In this document: piece after piece, positions 60,181 to 64,000 of the stretch
Position numbering within the stretch: the stretch's first letter is position 1
Layout: every line of letters starts with the position of its first letter
NCBI RefSeq assembly: GCF_015708085.1
Contig: NZ_JADNYM010000007.1
Location: 62,001-126,000 of the forward strand
Direction of reading: 5' to 3'
DNA: 64,000 nucleotides
DNA from: Arthrobacter terrae
Lineage (GTDB): Bacteria > Actinomycetota > Actinomycetes > Actinomycetales > Micrococcaceae
Notes under the pieces: model-generated
The model's database searches: none
Told to the model about the DNA's origin: nothing
Seen by the model: the letters and a program-made list of their open reading frames with translations, nothing else
Made by a program: the position numbers and the translations under genes

Positions 60181-61536
60181 GTGATCAATTTGGGTGATTG
60201 GGCGGAGATACGCCACCTGTTTTCGACGGGCAAGCACTCGAAGCGTGAGATCGGCAGGATCGTGGGGGTTTCCCGCGGAACGGTTGACCGGGCGCTGGGG
60301 TCGGACCGGGCGCCAAAGTATCAGCGGTCGGCGGGAGTGTCGAGTTTTGATGCGTTTGTCCCTAGGGTGCGGGAGTTGTTGGTGAAGACGCCGACGATGC
60401 CGGCCGCGACGCTCGCGGAGCGGGTGGGCTGGTCCGGTTCCGCGTCGCTGTTCCGGGCGAAGGTCGCCGCGATCCGGCCTGAATACGCGCCGCCTGACCC
60501 AGCTGACCGTCTGGTCCATGAGCCGCGGTTCCAGGTCCAGTGCGACCTCTGGTTCCCGCACGAGCCGTTGCCCGTCGGTGCGGGCCAGACCGGCATGCCC
60601 CCGGTGCAGGGGAATCCCTCGGCGTTCTCCGGTTTCATCCAGGCACGGATGCTGCCGTCGCGGACGACGCCGGACCTTCTGGGTGGGATGTGGACTCTGC
60701 TTCAGGATGCGCAGGCCGTTCCGTCCAGGCTGCTCGGGGACAACGAGTCCGGCATCGGCAGGCGCCGGCCCACGGAACCGGTGGCCGCGTTCGCCGGGTC
60801 CCTGGGAGTGGAGATCAAACTTCTTCCGCCGCGGGATCCGGAGTCCAAGGGCATGGTCGAACGGATGAACAGGTTCTTCCGGCAGCGATTCATGCCGGGC
60901 CGGGATTTTCGCTCGCCGGCTGATTTCAACGGCCAGCTCGAGGATTGGCTGCCCAAGACCAATCACCGGTACTCGCGGTCCCGCCACGGCCGCCCTGATG
61001 AGCTGATCGTCCTGGTCCGGGAGAGGATGAGGGAACTGCCGCCGGTGACCCCGGACGCGGTGTTTCGTAACGCGGTGCGGCTGCCGCGGTATTACTACGT
61101 GCGGGTGTTCTCCGACGATTATTCCGTGGACCCTTCGTTCATTGGGAGGATCGTGGATGTCACCGCTGATTTGGACACCGTCTGGGTCACCCATGACGGC
61201 GTCATCATCGCCACCCATGTCCGGGCATGGGCCCGGCACCTGGTCCTGACCGATCCGGCCCATGTGGCCGGCGCGGCGCTCATGCGCCGGGATTTCCGGA
61301 CCCAGCGGATCCGTCACCCCGAACCCGAGGGAGCGGTGCAGGTGCGGGATCTGGCCGCCTACGACGAGATTTTCGGCATCGACCTCGGCCAGCAGCCGAA
61401 CCTGGTCCCGGAGGGGCATCATGACCGGGGCCCCGTCATAGATCGAGTACTACGCCAGGGCCCTGCGTGCACCGCGGATCAGCGACGGGTTCCGCCGGCT
61501 CGGGGACCAGACCCGGGGCGCCGGCTGGTCCCATGA
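60181..61536 (+). CDS. istA: IS21-family transposase IstA
   Basis: 451 residues. N-terminal helix-turn-helix (KHSKREIGRIVGVSRGTVDRAL), then an RNase H-fold DDE core: Asp122 in VQCDLWF, Asp187 in LLGDNESG and Glu227 in GMVERMNRFF. GTG start at 60181 (ATGGAAG before it). The C-terminus after GQQPNLVPEG is unusual and overlaps the istB start region, so a small frameshift near the end is possible. Confidence 0.82.
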   Translation: MINLGDWAEIRHLFSTGKHSKREIGRIVGVSRGTVDRALGSDRAPKYQRSAGVSSFDAFVPRVRELLVKTPTMPAATLAERVGWSGSASLFRAKVAAIRPEYAPPDPADRLVHEPRFQVQCDLWFPHEPLPVGAGQTGMPPVQGNPSAFSGFIQARMLPSRTTPDLLGGMWTLLQDAQAVPSRLLGDNESGIGRRRPTEPVAAFAGSLGVEIKLLPPRDPESKGMVERMNRFFRQRFMPGRDFRSPADFNGQLEDWLPKTNHRYSRSRHGRPDELIVLVRERMRELPPVTPDAVFRNAVRLPRYYYVRVFSDDYSVDPSFIGRIVDVTADLDTVWVTHDGVIIATHVRAWARHLVLTDPAHVAGAALMRRDFRTQRIRHPEPEGAVQVRDLAAYDEIFGIDLGQQPNLVPEGHHDRGPVIDRVLRQGPACTADQRRVPPARGPDPGRRLVP

Positions 61537-61690
61537 GGAGTACCTGGCCGCGGTCCTTTCCCGGGAAGTCTCCGAACGCGAAGCCTCCGGAGCGGCGACA
61601 CGGATCAAAGCCGTGCGGTTCCCGGCCCACAAGGACCTCGAAGAGTTCAACTTCGACCACCAGCCCTCCGCTGACCGGAGTGATCCGCTA
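61418..61690 (+). pseudogene. istB: Truncated istB remnant
   Basis: The coding start ATGACCGGGGCCCCGTCA is followed by TAG, which appears to replace a sense codon; after that a frame runs IEYYARALRAPRISDGF, AVLSREVSEREASGA and KDLEEFNFDHQPS, the typical N-terminal region of IstB. It then ends at a TAA after about 85 codons, before the Walker A of the AAA+ domain, so the ATP-binding part is missing. Confidence 0.7.
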
Positions 61691-62021
61691 TAACAACCTA
61701 AGACACGCCGCCATCCGGCTGCCGTCGGCCGCGGAGCGCTAGAGACCTGCCGCCTCATGGCGCTGCCGTCACCCCGTACCCAAGCCAAGGAAGGCAGATC
61801 GGACCAGAGACTCAACGCTGCCGGGGCCGCGGACCAGGCAGGCGCCAGTAACAGATGCAGAGTCGAAATTCCTCCCAGTATGAGATAGAGGATCGTTATG
61901 CTCGCTCTCAAGTGAAGGCCGACGCCTATACGCATTAGACCTCCTAACCACTCCCAAACGCGAAGCGCTACAGAGGCAATACCTTGGACCTAAGTTTAAA
62001 ATCCTTTCCAGGATCTGACGC
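61691..62021. other. Spacer between istB remnant and PP-loop gene B
   Basis: 331 bp; no convincing gene or RNA. It separates two convergent units (IS on plus, PP-loop gene B on minus). The right end of the IS should lie here if preserved. Confidence 0.4.
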
Positions 62022-63194
62022 TCACGCTAGCACGATCTGATGATATTTGGACAACAACGCCCTAACCGCGGCGAAATCAGACCAGTCCCTCTCAGTGTAG
62101 AAGGAAATACCAGACTCTGCGAGACGACCGGCCAGTCCTCCGAACTGGGAACGCGGAAAATTCTGGTAGAGGGTAGGGTTAGCATTTTCATAGAAAGACA
62201 TCTCCAGTTCGTTGGCACGGTCGACCACCTCAGAGGGAATGCCTGAAACTAGCTCCGCAGCCAATTCTGGACTACCGTGCTTAATTACGTAGAGAGACAG
62301 AAAATCAAGCGCAAAGTTCGTGCCGAAAGAAAAGTGCGGAGTGGATCGCTTAGCCACCTTGGGATAGTCGATTTGCAGTCCGAGTCGGTTACTGACCAAC
62401 TCTGTTAGAACTTGCTTCCGGTAGCGCTTTTCTTCCCCAGCTGTAGCGAGAGACTCCAAGGAGTCCCCCAATATTTGAGGGTAATGACGAGCAAGCACGA
62501 CGAGCGTACCGACTTCCGTCAGCCCCAGTACAAATGGTGCATTCAAATAACCTGCAGCAGCGAAGGGAGCAAACGTATTATTTTTTGCTGCCTCTGGCGC
62601 AAGCCGCAGATTATCCGCTCCGGCTTCCAAGATGCTGCCAAAAGTATGATATTCGGCACGGAAGTGGTCAGAAGCGAGTATGGCACCAATCCCCATGAAC
62701 GACCATGAATTGTAACGCAATGGAGTATCCACAACATTTGTCGTCACAGTTAGCGTGTCAAAAGTATTAAAAAATCTCGATTCTCTTGCAAATCGCCCAC
62801 CAAAATCCATTGACACCAATTTCGTATCTACCGGCATTAGAGCCTTGGCAGCTAATGAATCAAAGCCACCACTAAAGCTAAGTAAATGCCCACTCCGCTT
62901 TCCCGGAATTTTGCACTGTACTTCCGACGACGACACACTAGCGCTCGTGAAGTGCGCAATCTCAAGCACAGTCTCAGGGTCCATTGGTAAATCAAAAAAA
63001 ATATTATCGTAACTTCTTCCACATAGCGTGGACATCGCCACGCCAATTGATTCATTTGATACAAAGATGGGTTCACTGAACTCAAACCATAAATCATAAG
63101 AGGTGTCCCGCGCCCCCCTTTCATTAATAGTTGCGCGGATAATAAGTTTGCGCCAGTCTTTAATCTCCACACGATCAAACCGAATATCTGCCAT
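62022..63194 (-). CDS. PP-loop (QueC-like) protein of unfamiliar family, copy B
   Basis: 390 residues. SGGFDS at 108-113, then VSMDFGGRFARE; further blocks shared with copy A: WSFMGIGAIL, GLTEVGTLVVLARHYP, GEEKRYRKQ, FALDFLSLYVIKHG and the tyrosine-rich YENANPTLYQNFPRSQ. The ATG overlaps the stop of the glycosyltransferase by 1 nt (TGATG), indicating coupled translation and suggesting a role with glycan synthesis. A+T-rich composition suggests transfer. Could be a nucleotidyl- or amido-transfer PP-ATPase; activity is unknown. Confidence 0.68.
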   Translation of the reverse strand: MADIRFDRVEIKDWRKLIIRATINERGARDTSYDLWFEFSEPIFVSNESIGVAMSTLCGRSYDNIFFDLPMDPETVLEIAHFTSASVSSSEVQCKIPGKRSGHLLSFSGGFDSLAAKALMPVDTKLVSMDFGGRFARESRFFNTFDTLTVTTNVVDTPLRYNSWSFMGIGAILASDHFRAEYHTFGSILEAGADNLRLAPEAAKNNTFAPFAAAGYLNAPFVLGLTEVGTLVVLARHYPQILGDSLESLATAGEEKRYRKQVLTELVSNRLGLQIDYPKVAKRSTPHFSFGTNFALDFLSLYVIKHGSPELAAELVSGIPSEVVDRANELEMSFYENANPTLYQNFPRSQFGGLAGRLAESGISFYTERDWSDFAAVRALLSKYHQIVLA

Positions 63195-64000
63195 CAGCCC
63201 GCCTCACATCCGAGTTGTCCTAAACTCGACCGTTCCACGTACCAATCCGAATGGATGGATTTTATAGTCCGGAGTGCTGATACTGAGTCTCCCACCATCG
63301 ATCGATACTCCAGCTGGCGGGAACTGAGCGGACTGCCTTCGTCCACGAGGCCCCAAATTGGTCGCCCCGACCCCAAATAGTCCGAATATTTAGACGGCAG
63401 GAACGGATTAATAGGAAGTTCCCCTGTTCGCTCAACATCATTGACGAGCAGCACATCAAAGCGCGTAGAGAGATTCAGAAACTCCAAATAGGGCCTGTAA
63501 CCTTGTGCTTTTACAATTCCGGTCAGGCCTAGCCGCTGAACCGTCTCGGAAAGATCTTTGGCCTTATTTGTAAAGACGTGCAACCGCAGCTCCTGTCGTA
63601 CTTGGACAGGAGCATTGACCAAGGCTGTCAGCACATCCATGAGACCGCGATTGTCATAGAAAGCTCCAAAATATCCAACATTCACTACTGAGCTGGAAAG
63701 TTGATAGTCCGATTGCATAACGTGGTAGCTGCGCGGAGGCGGCGTGGGATGTACTCGCACTATCGCTTTCTCCCCGACCAACCGGCGGAGCCTCTTGTCA
63801 GAAATATTGCTCAGCATGTACTCCAACTGGTTTGCATTCGTGAAGATGATTTCGTCGGCCAGTACGTAAGTGATGTGCTCACACCAGGTGAAAAGGTTGT
63901 CGGTCGCCAGCGAAGCATAGCCTTTCGAGACTATGCCTCGGTTAAATGCCTCAAACATCTCATCTCGCACGAGATCGCCCTTGCGACGTTCTCCTTTAGC
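63194..64000 (-). CDS. Glycosyltransferase (GT4-like), partial
   Basis: The reading frame is open from the right edge (64000) to a TGA at 63194-63196, so the N-terminus is missing. Visible features are LADEIIFTNANQLEYML, the C-terminal GT-B domain VVNVGYFGAFYDNRGL, and LPSKYSDYLGSGRPIWGLV, resembling the nucleotide-sugar binding region of GT4 enzymes. Donor and acceptor unknown. Translationally coupled to PP-loop gene B. Possible internal GTG start at 63970. Confidence 0.8.
   Translation of the reverse strand, partial: AKGERRKGDLVRDEMFEAFNRGIVSKGYASLATDNLFTWCEHITYVLADEIIFTNANQLEYMLSNISDKRLRRLVGEKAIVRVHPTPPPRSYHVMQSDYQLSSSVVNVGYFGAFYDNRGLMDVLTALVNAPVQVRQELRLHVFTNKAKDLSETVQRLGLTGIVKAQGYRPYLEFLNLSTRFDVLLVNDVERTGELPINPFLPSKYSDYLGSGRPIWGLVDEGSPLSSRQLEYRSMVGDSVSALRTIKSIHSDWYVERSSLGQLGCEAG

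Larger units (their letters stand above)
60098..61690 (+). mobile_element. IS21-type insertion sequence, decayed
   Basis: Contains a near-complete istA and a truncated istB remnant. The left end is placed at about 60098, where the gtcggtggc/gccaccgac terminal-type repeats start; the right end was not found because istB is broken. The element separates the two PP-loop genes. IS21 elements use istA (transposase) and istB (AAA+ helper). Confidence 0.6.

Noticed and set aside
60172-61422. 416-codon minus-strand ORF across istA
   Set aside because: Shadow of the transposase gene; the sense frame has the full DDE core.

Overview
The window is high-GC actinobacterial DNA, most likely from an Arthrobacter-like member of the Micrococcaceae. 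This rests on gene order, GTG/TTG starts, DUF3145 and DUF2469 proteins, an HNH/13E12-type endonuclease, and an oleA / fused oleBC / oleD olefin cluster of the kind known from Micrococcus and Arthrobacter. No rRNA, tRNA or CRISPR array was seen.

Left end (1-3.9 kb, + strand): type II fatty-acid synthesis, fabD (partial)-fabH-acpP-fabF, then a 14-bp minisatellite and a DUF3145 gene on the other strand. From 4.2 to 55.4 kb an almost wholly minus-strand housekeeping backbone is read from right to left: thiL-fakA-like-recG-rsmD | coaD-DUF177-rpmF-rnc-mutM | smc | ftsY-amtB-glnK' | ffh | rpsP-khpA-rimM-trmD-rplS-lepB2-lepB1-rnhB-DUF2469 | yraN-comM-dprA-xerC. Many of these genes abut or overlap by ATGA/GTGA junctions. 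Blocks mostly on the plus strand interrupt it: a DUF347 membrane protein plus KtrB/TrkH potassium transporter followed by a comM fragment (9.3-12.2 kb); a G6PDH-like gene that ends where a truncated glnK begins (24.6 kb); an MFS gene; the oleA-oleBC-oleD cluster plus a transporter (33.1-39.6 kb); and an aminotransferase, a spermidine-synthase-like gene, an HNH gene, wecB and a GH79-like lipoprotein (43-50 kb).

Right end (55.5-64 kb): VanZ-like and YdcF-like membrane proteins, a small membrane protein, a second nearly identical wecB, then an A+T-richer, apparently acquired polysaccharide-type region. That region has two convergent, clearly homologous genes for an unfamiliar PP-loop (SGGFDS) protein family, separated by a decayed IS21-type element. 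One of the two is translationally coupled to a glycosyltransferase that runs off the window edge. This PP-loop family is the best candidate for something undescribed.

A second theme is an unusual density of short tandem duplications (9-30 bp units). They lie between genes and, as multiples of 3, inside conserved genes (dprA, lepB, trmD, GNAT, oleBC, recG), where they create low-complexity inserts. Pseudogenes or remnants include comM', glnK', a VOC-family gene with an in-frame TAA, istB', and possibly an ORF upstream of yraN.
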